A stretch of DNA of 64,000 nt from Bacteroidales bacterium. Lineage in GTDB: Bacteria > Bacteroidota > Bacteroidia > Bacteroidales > F082. A model generated the notes under the pieces. That model did not search any database and had not been told where the DNA came from. It saw nothing but the letters and a program-made list of their open reading frames with translations. The translations under genes and the position numbers were made by a program. Positions 34,448-43,087 of this stretch are shown here, in pieces; the first letter of the stretch is position 1, and each line of letters opens with the position of its first letter. The stretch covers positions 19,172 through 83,171 of the forward strand of contig JAEEQP010000012.1 of the NCBI GenBank assembly GCA_016285355.1, read 5' to 3'.

Positions 34448-35743
34448 ATGAAACGCAAAATACACCTTATTATTATATTGTTTTGGATTGTTCTGTTGGC
34501 CAATGCCCAGGACACGCTCACTGTGATGCAGTACAACCTCTTGGAATATGGTAACTACAACAGCGGTTTTGCCGATTGCTACGAGACCAACAACAACACG
34601 CAGCGCAAGGACGAATGCATCCGTATCATCATGGATTATGTGAAACCTGACATCCTGACCGTTTGCGAGTTTGGTGCCACACAAGCCCTCCAAAATGCGT
34701 TCATCAGCCACAACCTCAACATCAACGGAGCAAATTATTGGCAATCAGATAATATCATCAATTATGCGGGTAGCAATATTATCAACCACATCTTTTTTGA
34801 CTCACGCAAGTTAGGATTGAAGAAACATGTGGCTTTGCGCACCAATCCGCGCGACACCGATGTTTATGAACTTTATCTGAAAACACCCGGTTTAGCAGCT
34901 GGCGACACTATTAAATTGGTTTGTATCGTGGCGCATCTCAAGGCGGGACAAGGTTACGAAGCCTCGCGCCGTGCCCAGATACAGAAGGCTATGGACTATG
35001 TCAACCAAAACTATTCCACTGACAATGTGCTGATTATGGGTGATTTCAATATGTATGGTGCCAGCGAGTCCGGTTATCGCCTGCTTACCCAGACCTACAA
35101 CAACCCGAGCATTTGTTTCATGGATCCTCTTGGCAGTAGTGGCGTGGGTGAATGGAACAATAATAGCCTGTTTACCCCTTTTCATACACAATCCACCCGT
35201 TATTATTCGGATGAATGTTTCTCCAGTGGCGGCCTCGACGATCGTTTCGACTTTATTTTGATGGCCGATGAGATTGCTTTCAGCTACAACCATTTACGCT
35301 ATGTGCAAGGCTCATTTCATGCTGTTGGCAACGATGGTCACCACTTTAACATGAGCGTGAACCAAGGCTACAACCCCTCTGTGCCAGCTGAGGTCGCCGA
35401 GGCACTTTTCGATGCCTCCGACCACCTCCCTGTGACAATGAAAATTGCTGTAGATGCCAAACTTGGTGTAAACGAGAGCGAAGAAACGGCATGGCAGGCT
35501 TTTGTGGCTCCTAATCCTGCTATTGATGTCGCCAATGTGCATTTCTTCAACCCATCACAAGGGCTTGTGCAATTCGATTTATATTCCCTGCAAGGGCAAC
35601 TGGTGCAACGTGAATCGGGCAATTTTGGCGAAGGTTCGAATCAATTCGAGTTGTCGCTTCAAGGCTTGCCGAAGGGGTTTTATTTGCTGCACGTTAGGCA
35701 TAGCGACGGCTGGAGGCAAACAATAAAAGTGGTTATCAGGTAA
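34448..35743 (+). CDS. Secreted endonuclease/exonuclease/phosphatase-fold protein with T9SS sorting domain
   Basis: About 431 residues. Signal peptide (residues 1-20, ending LANAQ), then an EEP (DNase I-like) domain with the motifs MQYNLLEYG, LTVCEFG, VAHLKAG, LIMGDFNMYG (metal Asp/Asn) and SDHLPVTM (catalytic His). The last 75 residues form a type IX secretion C-terminal sorting domain: FVAPNPAIDVANV, then LYSLQGQLV, LPKGFYLLHV and a basic end. The product is therefore expected at the cell surface or outside the cell. Substrate (DNA, phospholipid or sugar phosphate) is not clear. Start chosen at MKRKIHL because of the -7 box position. Confidence 0.88.
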   Translation: MKRKIHLIIILFWIVLLANAQDTLTVMQYNLLEYGNYNSGFADCYETNNNTQRKDECIRIIMDYVKPDILTVCEFGATQALQNAFISHNLNINGANYWQSDNIINYAGSNIINHIFFDSRKLGLKKHVALRTNPRDTDVYELYLKTPGLAAGDTIKLVCIVAHLKAGQGYEASRRAQIQKAMDYVNQNYSTDNVLIMGDFNMYGASESGYRLLTQTYNNPSICFMDPLGSSGVGEWNNNSLFTPFHTQSTRYYSDECFSSGGLDDRFDFILMADEIAFSYNHLRYVQGSFHAVGNDGHHFNMSVNQGYNPSVPAEVAEALFDASDHLPVTMKIAVDAKLGVNESEETAWQAFVAPNPAIDVANVHFFNPSQGLVQFDLYSLQGQLVQRESGNFGEGSNQFELSLQGLPKGFYLLHVRHSDGWRQTIKVVIR

Positions 35744-35748
35744 AAGCA

Positions 35749-36116
35749 GGCCTCAACAGGTATGTCATCCCAGCGAAGGCACGTGGACAAAGGCATGGGA
35801 TCTATACCTGTTGAGGCCGTTCATTAAGGTTTTGTTTCTTTGAACCGCCTCCCATAGATTCCCGCTCACACACATGCCAGCGTTGGAATGACATGGGAGG
35901 CTGGATTTCACAAGGGTTAAAACTGGCTTTAGAAAGCATGTCATTTCCATGGCGGTCCATGCAGGCCTCGATAGGTATGTCATCCCTGCATAGGCATGTG
36001 GGCAAAGGCATGGGATCTATACCTGTTGAGGCCGTTCATTATGGTTTTACTTCTTTAACCGCCTCCCATAGATTCCAATCCAACGCACACACCCGCGTCG
36101 GAATGACATGGGAGGC
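35749..36116. repeat. Tandem array of palindromic dyads
   Basis: Two composite units. Unit 1: hairpin 35749-35818 (arms GGCCTCAACAGGT/ACCTGTTGAGGCC), 28-base spacer, hairpin 35847-35901 (arms GCCTCCC/GGGAGGC). Unit 2: hairpin 35964-36033, 27-base spacer, hairpin 36061-36116. A truncated left arm of another hairpin (GCTTTAGAAAG plus core) lies at 35925-35962. All share the core ATGTCATYCC ... GGRATCTAT. With the next hairpin this fills the 465-base gap after the phosphatase gene; no protein is coded here. Confidence 0.88.
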
Positions 36117-36128
36117 TAACTTTAACAA

Positions 36129-36193
36129 ACTTCAGAAAGCATGTCATTCCAGCGAAGGGCTATGTGCTGGCGGGAATCTATGCTTTCTGAAGT
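36129..36193. repeat. Palindromic hairpin left of the GIY-YIG gene
   Basis: Arms ACTTCAGAAAG/CTTTCTGAAGT around the core CATGTCATTCC and GGAATCTATG. It ends 15 bases from the stop codon of the minus-strand GIY-YIG gene and can act as its terminator. The bases after the right arm (TCGTTATT) match the start of the spacer in the gene-free dyads. Confidence 0.85.
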
Positions 36194-36208
36194 CGTTATT
36201 AGCAGTTA

Positions 36209-36487
36209 TTACTCAAACAAATCCTTTCTTTCAGGATTCATAGTATCTATCAGTCTCTCTTTTTCTGCTCTTGATAGGCTCTTTATCTCCTTCTCTCTAA
36301 CAATTGCTTGATCTATCAATCCAAACTCTTCATAATACACTAGCTTATGGCACTTATATTTTGCCGTAAAAACAGACCCGCTACCTTCTTTATGTTCTCT
36401 AACACGCCTGTCAAGATTATTCGTGACACCTGTGTATAAGGCTCTGCCGTTGGCACTTTGCATCATATATACCCAATAGGTTTTCAT
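36209..36487 (-). CDS. Small GIY-YIG nuclease embedded in palindromic repeats
   Basis: 92 residues, the size of stand-alone UvrC-type (YhbQ-like) GIY-YIG proteins. The split motif is YWVYMM and ALYTGVTNNLDRRVREHK, with the catalytic arginine in RRVREH and the glutamate in VREKEIK. The stop and the start are each about 15 bases from a repeat hairpin. No other gene lies inside the repeat block. Compared with the dyads elsewhere, the gene occupies the place of the 27-30 base spacer, which suggests that the gene and hairpins are one element. The usual annotation is excision-like or unknown nuclease; the role in repeat mobility is inference. Confidence 0.88.
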   Translation of the reverse strand: MKTYWVYMMQSANGRALYTGVTNNLDRRVREHKEGSGSVFTAKYKCHKLVYYEEFGLIDQAIVREKEIKSLSRAEKERLIDTMNPERKDLFE

Positions 36488-36504
36488 TTGTTACTATTTT
36501 AACC

Positions 36505-36609
36505 GCCTCCCATAAATTCTTATTCTGTATCCCGCTGCCCATAGATTCTTCACCAACACACTTTCCCCTACTGGAATGACATGTGCAGCGGGGCTTTGAC
36601 ATGGGAGGC
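36505..36609. repeat. Nested palindromic hairpins right of the GIY-YIG gene
   Basis: Outer hairpin: GCCTCCCATAAATTC (36505-36519) and GACATGGGAGGC (36598-36609). Inside its loop sits a complete second hairpin with a different stem: CCGCTGCCCATAGATTC (36532-36548) and GGAATGACATGTGCAGCGG (36573-36591). One copy seems to have inserted into the loop of another. Confidence 0.8.
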
Positions 36610-36622
36610 TTGCCTCTGGCAG

Positions 36623-36688
36623 GCTTTAGAAGCCATGTCATCCCTGCGTCGGACGGTGTGTGGGCATGGGATCTATGGCTTCTAAAGC
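36623..36688. terminator. Palindromic hairpin after the alpha-2-macroglobulin gene
   Basis: Arms GCTTTAGAAGC/GCTTCTAAAGC enclose the core CATGTCATCCC and GGGATCTATG. It lies 6 bases past the stop of the minus-strand alpha-2-macroglobulin gene, so it probably terminates or protects that transcript. Confidence 0.7.
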
Positions 36689-36694
36689 TTTGTC

Positions 36695-39600
36695 TTACTC
36701 TCCTACTTTAACCTTCATCCCATCCGAATAAGCACTAAACTCTGGCGCGTACTGGCATTGAATTAAGGCATAGCCGTTGTTCAGATAGCCTTCTTTGGTC
36801 ACGAACATGCTGTACTCCAATTGGTGCGTGCCTTTGGGCAGACGCTCAATGAAGAACTCCATGTCGGTGTCGGTGTTGGTTTGGTAGTAGCTCATGCGGT
36901 CGTTGTACTCGTAATGCGAGACTTGCTCAATCGGCTCGAAGCCTGCGGCGCGGAGGTCTTTCACGAAGACATAACTCATGTCTTGCTGACTGGTGAAGGT
37001 GATTTTTACGGTCACTTTATCACCTACTTTTAAGGTCGGCCCTTCGACAGGCTCAGGGGCCTCAGGTCGTTGAGCTTGTCGAAACGCCGTCCCCACCGGA
37101 ACAAGTTTCTTGCCCTTGTCCGTCACCGTTTCCACAAACAGTTCACGCTTGATGGTGAAGCCTGATTCATCGCTCTTGACTTCGTCAATCGGGACGAAAT
37201 ACTGGCGAAATAGGCCGCCCCATACCAAATGGTTTGTCGGATTGTTGACGGTGAGCTGTTGCATCTCTTGGGTCACTTCGTTGGCGTTCCAACGGCGTTG
37301 AATGAAGCCTGTGCCAGCCACGCCACCTTCTATATTAATAGGTGTGTTGCCAAAGCGCAAGGTGACTTCTTTGCCCTCAGCAAACCAGTCGCTGCCGCGC
37401 ATGAGCAGGGCGTAAATAGCATCGGCGGTGGAGGCAGAATTCTCCCAGCTGTTGGTCTGCTTCTGGGTGAGCAGCCACACTCGAAGTTGGTCAATCATCT
37501 CCTCGTTTTGGTCGATTTCAGCGAAGGCCGCCATGATGTTGGCGTGGGTGGCAATGTGCGACTCGAAGCTGAAATATTTCTTCGGCCAGTACATCCCAAT
37601 CTGCTCGTTCTTCTGAGCACATTCCTTGAAACTCTGAATCATCAATTTGGCGGTCTTTTCGTTGCCGTTGCGGTAGAGCACCAAAGCACCCTTCGAGCGT
37701 TGGTTGAAGTTGAATGAGGTCCACTCTTTGTTGAGGCTGGCGAGGTAATATTTCTTCGCGGTGGCGAAGTCCTTGTCGGAGTTTTGCTCCTTGAAGAAAC
37801 TCAAGGCGTAGAGTTCAGCCAAAGTAGTGGAACCAATGGGCCAATCCTTGCCTTTGCTGTATTTCTTCATATAGCGGTAGGTCTCGGCCACATCGTATTC
37901 AAGGTAACGCACAGCCTTGTCGCAGATACTTTGGGCCGTGTTTTGGTCGGCTTTGCTCAATGAACTCCATGCGCCCATCTTCTGTAATTTGCCCATGCCG
38001 CTGAGGATGTAAGTGGTGATATAAGCGCTTTCGGGCATACCGTCCATCCAGGGCCAGCCGCCGTTGTACTTTTGCTTCTGCTGAATCAGTTGCAAAACGC
38101 GGGTTTGCTGGCCGCGCATGGTGTTCACCTCGAAGAGGGTGGCGATGCGGCTGCGTTGCTCAGTCTCGCTCTTGGCCTCAAGAACCCAAGGTGTTTCTTG
38201 CAGCATGATGGCTTTCAGGTCTTGGTCTTTTTCGAGTTGTGAGAGCAGGGCATCAGGCGTCTCGATTTGCCATTTCTTGATGTAATTCAAGAGGTTGGGG
38301 ATGTTGTCGGCGATATAGGACGAAAGCGTGTTGGCGTAGAATACGTAGAAAGCGGTTTCGGCGCGGTCAGCGTTGATGTTGGCCAAGTAAGGCAGTGCCT
38401 GTACAGCATACCACACGGGATTGGTGCTGAAGTTGAGCGTCAGGCTGTAGTCACGTTCGTGGCTGTCGGGGTTGGCGATAGCCTCAAAGTCGAAGGTCTG
38501 CTCGGTTTCGGCCTTCACGGTGATGGGCAGGGTCTGGGTCATGAAGATTTCGCTGCTCAAAACAGGAAGCAAGTGTTGCTCGGCATCGCTGAATTCACCT
38601 GCGTAGGCCGTGAAGCGGAAGGCCAACAGCTCCAAGCCGTACTGGGCTTTCACCTTCCAGCGCACTTCCTTGCTGCGGCCCGGCATGATTTGCTCCATTG
38701 GGATGGTGCAGGTCCCTGAGCCTGTCGAAGGGCCGTCTGTGACAATTATGTTGACAGGTTGCATTGTGGCGGCATCGAAAATTTCAAGTTTCGCCTTCGG
38801 GGTGACAGCCTCATCGCCCGTGTTGATGACGTTGGCCACAAACCACAGCTCATCGTTGTCGTACATGTAGCGCGGCATGTCGGCCATAATCATTACTGGT
38901 TTCGATGAAGTGAAGGTGTAGCCATTGCTGCCAGTTTTGCGGTCTTTGGTGTAGGCCAACAGCATCAGGCGCCAGCGCGTGAGGGCATCGGGCATCGTGA
39001 AACTGAAGGTCGCGCTGCCGTCTGCGTTGGTGCGCAATTGCGAGAAGAAGAAGGCCGTCTCGTTGAAGTTCTCGCGGAGAGTGGGTTCGGCTTCGGGTTT
39101 TTCTGCTGATAGCTTGTCCTGTTTGTCTAACTCAGCGATTTCTTCCGGAGTCAACTTTTTAAATATAGGCTGCTCTAACACTTCTTCCTCTTCAATCTCA
39201 ACTGCACCATCGGCTGCGACGGAATTCTTTTCCAACACCGCCCCCGTCATCATAGGTGCTGATTCCTCAACATAATCATAAAGCACACGCCCACCTTTTC
39301 TATAACGGCGCATCCCAAAACCATATCCGAAATCGAAGAATGGCGCATCGGAGGGCAGGCTGAAATTGAATAATTCCGCGAAATAGAAATAGCCCAAAGC
39401 GGTGTTAGAGGAAATGAAACCATGTCTATCGGTGCTAAAGCTGTTGCCGTACACGCCTGAAGGATGCATATTGAAGTGCCAGTAGTTCCTTGCAAACTCG
39501 TCCAATGAAGCATCGTACATGCCGGCAAGCAAGGCGGCTTCCAAGGGCTTGTCTTTGTAGTCGCTGACGGTCACTTCCCAGGTCTCCTCAGCACCAGGAT

Positions 39601-42600
39601 TGAGCTTGTCGCGCATCGTGGCGAGCTTCACATTCAAGTCGTAATTGTCAAACGGCACGGAAATAGTTTGGAAATCAGCGCATAAGACATTTTCTTTCAC
39701 AAAGGCGTATTTCCAGCGTAGGCCACCACGGTCTTGCTCAGTCACTTTGTATTTTAAAGTCTGGACCTCGTTGTCCAACGTCATCCATTTCTCCAGGCGG
39801 ATTTCGTTGCCGTGGAGCAACTGCACCCATATTTCCACGTTCTTAGCCGCGCTACCGAGGCTGAGTTGGATTTCGTCGCCAGGATGGGCGGTCGACTTGT
39901 CTTGATGCACCCATTCCATCGTGGTGAGAGGTAGCTTCTTGGAGTCGTTTTCAAACACGGTGAACTGTTGTGAAACCTTCGCCAAAGGGTCGTCGAGGCT
40001 CGTCAATTCTACCATGTATTTTCCAGGTTTCAAAGCCTTGCCTTCGTAGAACTTGGCCTTGTCGTCCACCATGATTTCAGCCTCGTTGACTAAAGTCTTG
40101 GTTTTCTTGTCATAGAAACAGAAGTTGGGGAACAGCCTTGCCAACTCTTCATCACTAAGAATTTGTCTGTCAAAAATCTCTACTGGTATATCACGATTTT
40201 TTATTTCCGCCATCGCCTCAAAATAGTCGATTTTAGCGAGGTCGTCAAAACGATAAATCGTGCGTTTAACACGGCTCTTGGCGGGCTGCCAGCTCATGTT
40301 CTGCACGGAGATTTCATACTTGCCTATTTCTGATTTCTCAATGAGCAAAGGTAAATTGGTGCTGATGCTCACCTCGTTGTAGCCTGCACGGATAGAGTAA
40401 GTGTCGGAATGCGTCTCACCTTGCTTGCTTGTGGCGGTCACTTCGATTTCGTAGGTGAATACAGGCTGCTTCTCGGGTGCAATGCTCTGCGAAGGCTTTA
40501 AATTGAAGGTGACGGCGAACTTTCCGCTCTCGTCGGTGCGAGCCTTGCCGTAGGTGATTTGCTCGTCCTCGACAGTCGGGTACCACCACCACCAGCAACG
40601 CCAGGGGAAGGAGGTCTTGCGGATAACACGATATGAGTATTCCACATCGTCCAAGCCGAAACCAGCGTAGGCTTTCACGTCACCACGCACCGTAACCTCT
40701 TGGTTGAGCTTGTATTGCTCTTTCGGTTGCTCAAAGTTGACCTCAAAGGTCGGGCGTTTGTATTCTTCCACACGGATACAGACGCTTCCTTTGTTTGCAT
40801 TGAGGCGAAACAAGCCATTCAACCGGTCGGTAGGAATAACAAAGGAACCGCTGAAAGAGCCGTATTCGTCGGTCTTGAAATCGGCCGAGCTGATTTCCTG
40901 CCAGTTGGCATCCCTAAAAGAGACCTTTTCCGAATAATGGTTCACCAATGTCTTGTCGTCACCCTGACTGCGCACCACAATGCCTTGGAAATAGACGGTC
41001 TGTCCAGGACGATAGATGGCACGGTCGGTGAAGAGCGTGGTAGTATAGATTTCGTTATTGTTCTTGTAGGGTTGATAGAGGCGGAAACTGTTGGAAGAGA
41101 GCAGGTTGTCATCACCCTTGCGCAGGTTGATGTTGAAAGAGTTTTCGGTTTTCTTTGTCAGTTTCACCATGCCGTTGCGGTCGCTCTTGGGCGTTTCGAT
41201 GATGATGGTCTTGTATTCGCGGGTCTTATAGTCCCATTCGCGGCGGGAGACTTCCACGGTGACGCCTTCCACGGTTTTCCCCGTTTTGCGGTCCACGGTC
41301 ACCACGGTCATCTTGTCGTCCTTCTGGTCGGTGATGTAGGCCAAATTGGAAACTTGGAAGTTGAGAACCAGCGTTTTATCTTCGTTCTTGATGTCTCTTT
41401 TGGTGGTGGCCGTCAGGTAGTAAATGCCTTTTTCCAAGGCGGGCAGAGCAATCAAAGTACTATGCTGGCGATAGTCGGTCTCGGCAGGCAAACTAAGTTC
41501 TTGCTCAGCAACGGACATCTTCTTGTTCAATTCTTTGAGCAGGTCTTCCTTTTGCATGCCGTTCAGTTTGCCCCATTCCTTCTCCTCGACTTTCACGATT
41601 CTATAATAAGGTGCAATCGTATTCTGGTACTCCAAAACGGCGGGGATGGCTTCGTTGGGCAATTGCACTGAGTTCAATCTCATGTCGATTTGTGGTGCCT
41701 CGATGCGCTTGATGAGGTTTTGGCAATTCTTCGCACCCTGCGACTTTGGAAATTTGGCGATGGCCTCTTCGCACAAAGCCTTGGCTTTCTTGTAGTTGTC
41801 GAAATAAGTACTGTCTTCGTCGTTGTTTTCTAACTGGTTAATCAAGTTCCTCGCAATCAAAGAGGTGATTTCGGCTGAGAGCGGATTGTCGGCATGTTGC
41901 GCCTTCAAGGCTTCCATCGCGGCTTGGTACTTGTCGTCCTTGTCGAGAATGCCGTTGACAAACTCAAAACGTTTGAAGTCGTTGTAAATCAGCACATCCT
42001 CATTCTTGTTTTTAAGGTTGTAGGCCATCAGGTCTTGGAAAATCTTCAGACACTTGATGAGCGGGTTGTCGTAGTTGCCCAAATCCACTTTCACGAAGTC
42101 TTTGGCGGGCAGCCACCAAGCTTCAGTGTCGCCTTCCACGTCGTCGGCATCGGCCTGCTCCTGATAGTAATTCGCCACACGGTGAAACATGAACTCGAAC
42201 ATCGAAGCCTCATATTCGATGTATTTTTCGTTGTTGTCTTTGTTTTCGTACAAGGGCATAAAGTCTTCAGTTTTAGCCTTTTTCAACGCCTCGACAGGTT
42301 TCAAGGCTTCTGCATAATGCTCATTGATGCGCGTTTTGAAACTTTCCTTGTCCCAATATTTCATCTCCACCTTTGAGAGGTCACCGTCAATGGCCAAATT
42401 CTCATTGATGCGCCATTCGTTGTCGTTCAAATATTCGGCGTAAGCCTTGGCGATTTCCTCATGCAGCAGGGCGTTACATACCTCGTCCAGTTGCCCGATT
42501 TTTGACTCGGCATATTGGATAAAGTGCTGGTCGGGGTCTTCCTCGATGGTGAACTGGAAGATGTTCTGCCGATAGAGGTAGGTCTTCAGCAGTTGCACTT

Positions 42601-42820
42601 GGTTCTTGTCCTTCGATGCCTGTTGCTCGATGGCATCTAACTCTTTTTCAGCCGATTCTGGCAGGTTCTTTTCAAGGTTTTCCTTTACTTTCTTCCACAT
42701 GGTTTCGTAATTGTTTTTCGGGGTTTTGGGATTGTCGGGGGTCTTGTCCGGCGTTGCGAAAGCCAACAGACCGATGGCCACTAAGGCGACGGTCGCGATG
42801 ATGATGGTGGTGCGTTTCAT
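36695..42820 (-). CDS. Bacterial alpha-2-macroglobulin family protein, thioester motif lost
   Basis: 2041 residues, long like other Bacteroidota members. N-terminal hydrophobic signal (MKRTTIIIATVALVAIGLLAF), no lipobox cysteine, a helical region with tetratricopeptide-like character (about 35-375), then macroglobulin MG domains (MG2 near 600: FTDRAIYRPGQTVYFQGIV) and the A2M domain (MPDALTRWRLMLLAYTKDRKTG). In relatives the thioester CxEQ lies in the first alpha-toroid helix; here that stretch reads LANINADRAETAFYVFYANT, without Cys or Gln. Two repeat elements are inserted in-frame (37040-37086, 38711-38732). It is predicted to be periplasmic and to trap or sense proteases. Shadow ORFs on the plus strand are not genes. 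Confidence 0.92.
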   Translation of the reverse strand: MKRTTIIIATVALVAIGLLAFATPDKTPDNPKTPKNNYETMWKKVKENLEKNLPESAEKELDAIEQQASKDKNQVQLLKTYLYRQNIFQFTIEEDPDQHFIQYAESKIGQLDEVCNALLHEEIAKAYAEYLNDNEWRINENLAIDGDLSKVEMKYWDKESFKTRINEHYAEALKPVEALKKAKTEDFMPLYENKDNNEKYIEYEASMFEFMFHRVANYYQEQADADDVEGDTEAWWLPAKDFVKVDLGNYDNPLIKCLKIFQDLMAYNLKNKNEDVLIYNDFKRFEFVNGILDKDDKYQAAMEALKAQHADNPLSAEITSLIARNLINQLENNDEDSTYFDNYKKAKALCEEAIAKFPKSQGAKNCQNLIKRIEAPQIDMRLNSVQLPNEAIPAVLEYQNTIAPYYRIVKVEEKEWGKLNGMQKEDLLKELNKKMSVAEQELSLPAETDYRQHSTLIALPALEKGIYYLTATTKRDIKNEDKTLVLNFQVSNLAYITDQKDDKMTVVTVDRKTGKTVEGVTVEVSRREWDYKTREYKTIIIETPKSDRNGMVKLTKKTENSFNINLRKGDDNLLSSNSFRLYQPYKNNNEIYTTTLFTDRAIYRPGQTVYFQGIVVRSQGDDKTLVNHYSEKVSFRDANWQEISSADFKTDEYGSFSGSFVIPTDRLNGLFRLNANKGSVCIRVEEYKRPTFEVNFEQPKEQYKLNQEVTVRGDVKAYAGFGLDDVEYSYRVIRKTSFPWRCWWWWYPTVEDEQITYGKARTDESGKFAVTFNLKPSQSIAPEKQPVFTYEIEVTATSKQGETHSDTYSIRAGYNEVSISTNLPLLIEKSEIGKYEISVQNMSWQPAKSRVKRTIYRFDDLAKIDYFEAMAEIKNRDIPVEIFDRQILSDEELARLFPNFCFYDKKTKTLVNEAEIMVDDKAKFYEGKALKPGKYMVELTSLDDPLAKVSQQFTVFENDSKKLPLTTMEWVHQDKSTAHPGDEIQLSLGSAAKNVEIWVQLLHGNEIRLEKWMTLDNEVQTLKYKVTEQDRGGLRWKYAFVKENVLCADFQTISVPFDNYDLNVKLATMRDKLNPGAEETWEVTVSDYKDKPLEAALLAGMYDASLDEFARNYWHFNMHPSGVYGNSFSTDRHGFISSNTALGYFYFAELFNFSLPSDAPFFDFGYGFGMRRYRKGGRVLYDYVEESAPMMTGAVLEKNSVAADGAVEIEEEEVLEQPIFKKLTPEEIAELDKQDKLSAEKPEAEPTLRENFNETAFFFSQLRTNADGSATFSFTMPDALTRWRLMLLAYTKDRKTGSNGYTFTSSKPVMIMADMPRYMYDNDELWFVANVINTGDEAVTPKAKLEIFDAATMQPVNIIVTDGPSTGSGTCTIPMEQIMPGRSKEVRWKVKAQYGLELLAFRFTAYAGEFSDAEQHLLPVLSSEIFMTQTLPITVKAETEQTFDFEAIANPDSHERDYSLTLNFSTNPVWYAVQALPYLANINADRAETAFYVFYANTLSSYIADNIPNLLNYIKKWQIETPDALLSQLEKDQDLKAIMLQETPWVLEAKSETEQRSRIATLFEVNTMRGQQTRVLQLIQQKQKYNGGWPWMDGMPESAYITTYILSGMGKLQKMGAWSSLSKADQNTAQSICDKAVRYLEYDVAETYRYMKKYSKGKDWPIGSTTLAELYALSFFKEQNSDKDFATAKKYYLASLNKEWTSFNFNQRSKGALVLYRNGNEKTAKLMIQSFKECAQKNEQIGMYWPKKYFSFESHIATHANIMAAFAEIDQNEEMIDQLRVWLLTQKQTNSWENSASTADAIYALLMRGSDWFAEGKEVTLRFGNTPINIEGGVAGTGFIQRRWNANEVTQEMQQLTVNNPTNHLVWGGLFRQYFVPIDEVKSDESGFTIKRELFVETVTDKGKKLVPVGTAFRQAQRPEAPEPVEGPTLKVGDKVTVKITFTSQQDMSYVFVKDLRAAGFEPIEQVSHYEYNDRMSYYQTNTDTDMEFFIERLPKGTHQLEYSMFVTKEGYLNNGYALIQCQYAPEFSAYSDGMKVKVGE
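37040..37086. repeat. In-frame palindromic element in the alpha-2-macroglobulin gene
   Basis: Arms TTCGACAGGCTCA (37043-37055) and TGAGCTTGTCGAA (37071-37083). Translated it gives FRQAQRPEAPEPVEGP (about residues 1911-1927), between two macroglobulin-like segments. The sequence CTTCGACAGGCTCAGG is a widely dispersed repeat in several bacterial genomes by my recollection. The frame stays open across it. Confidence 0.75.
38711..38732. repeat. Second in-frame element (half copy) in the alpha-2-macroglobulin gene
   Basis: The sequence CCTGAGCCTGTCGAAGGGCC is one arm of the same palindrome as at 37040-37086. On the coding strand it gives GPSTGSGT (about residues 1363-1370), between a macroglobulin domain and the following strand. 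Confidence 0.65.
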
Positions 42821-42845
42821 GGTTTAGGCGTTTTGAAGAATAACG

Positions 42846-42853
42846 CAAAAATA
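42846..42853 (-). promoter_or_regulatory. -7 box of the alpha-2-macroglobulin gene
   Basis: Minus strand TATTTTTG 25 bases before the ATG at 42820. No TTTG at the standard -33 distance. Confidence 0.5.
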
Positions 42854-43009
42854 GCAAATTTCGTGCAAAACGAAAAAAATTCGGTATTTTCATAAAATGT
42901 GTGAAATCGATGCGAATTTGGTTCATAAAATGTGAAAACGAATGATAACGCCTTTTTGCTGGTGCGATGGTTGGAAAGAAATGAATTAGGTTTTGTTTGG
43001 GAAAAAGTG

Positions 43010-43017
43010 TAATTTTG
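43010..43017 (+). promoter_or_regulatory. -7 box of the DISARM-like operon
   Basis: TAATTTTG matching TAnnTTTG, 70 bases before the ATG of the radical SAM gene. TTTG copies lie at 42992-42995 and 42996-42999, closer than the ideal 19-base spacing. No further start-like box was found inside the four-gene unit, which fits one transcript. The rest of the gap 42821-43087 holds no gene. Confidence 0.5.
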
Positions 43018-43087
43018 CACGCAAAACTAAAATAGTGGGTAACTGATAAAAATGGATTTCTCTCCGAACTAATTAAATTAATCTGAT

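Noticed and set aside
35749..36193. Possible CRISPR array
   Set aside because: The units are palindromic dyads of varying stem with spacers that are themselves similar, not short identical repeats with unique spacers, and no cas genes are present.
35749..36193. Possible integron attC cassette array
   Set aside because: Hairpins have imperfect pairing as attC does, but no GTTRRRY/RYYYAAC ends, no integrase and no cassette ORFs other than the GIY-YIG gene were found.
40700..41671. 323-aa plus-strand ORF
   Set aside because: Antisense shadow of the alpha-2-macroglobulin gene, whose domain structure is clear on the other strand.
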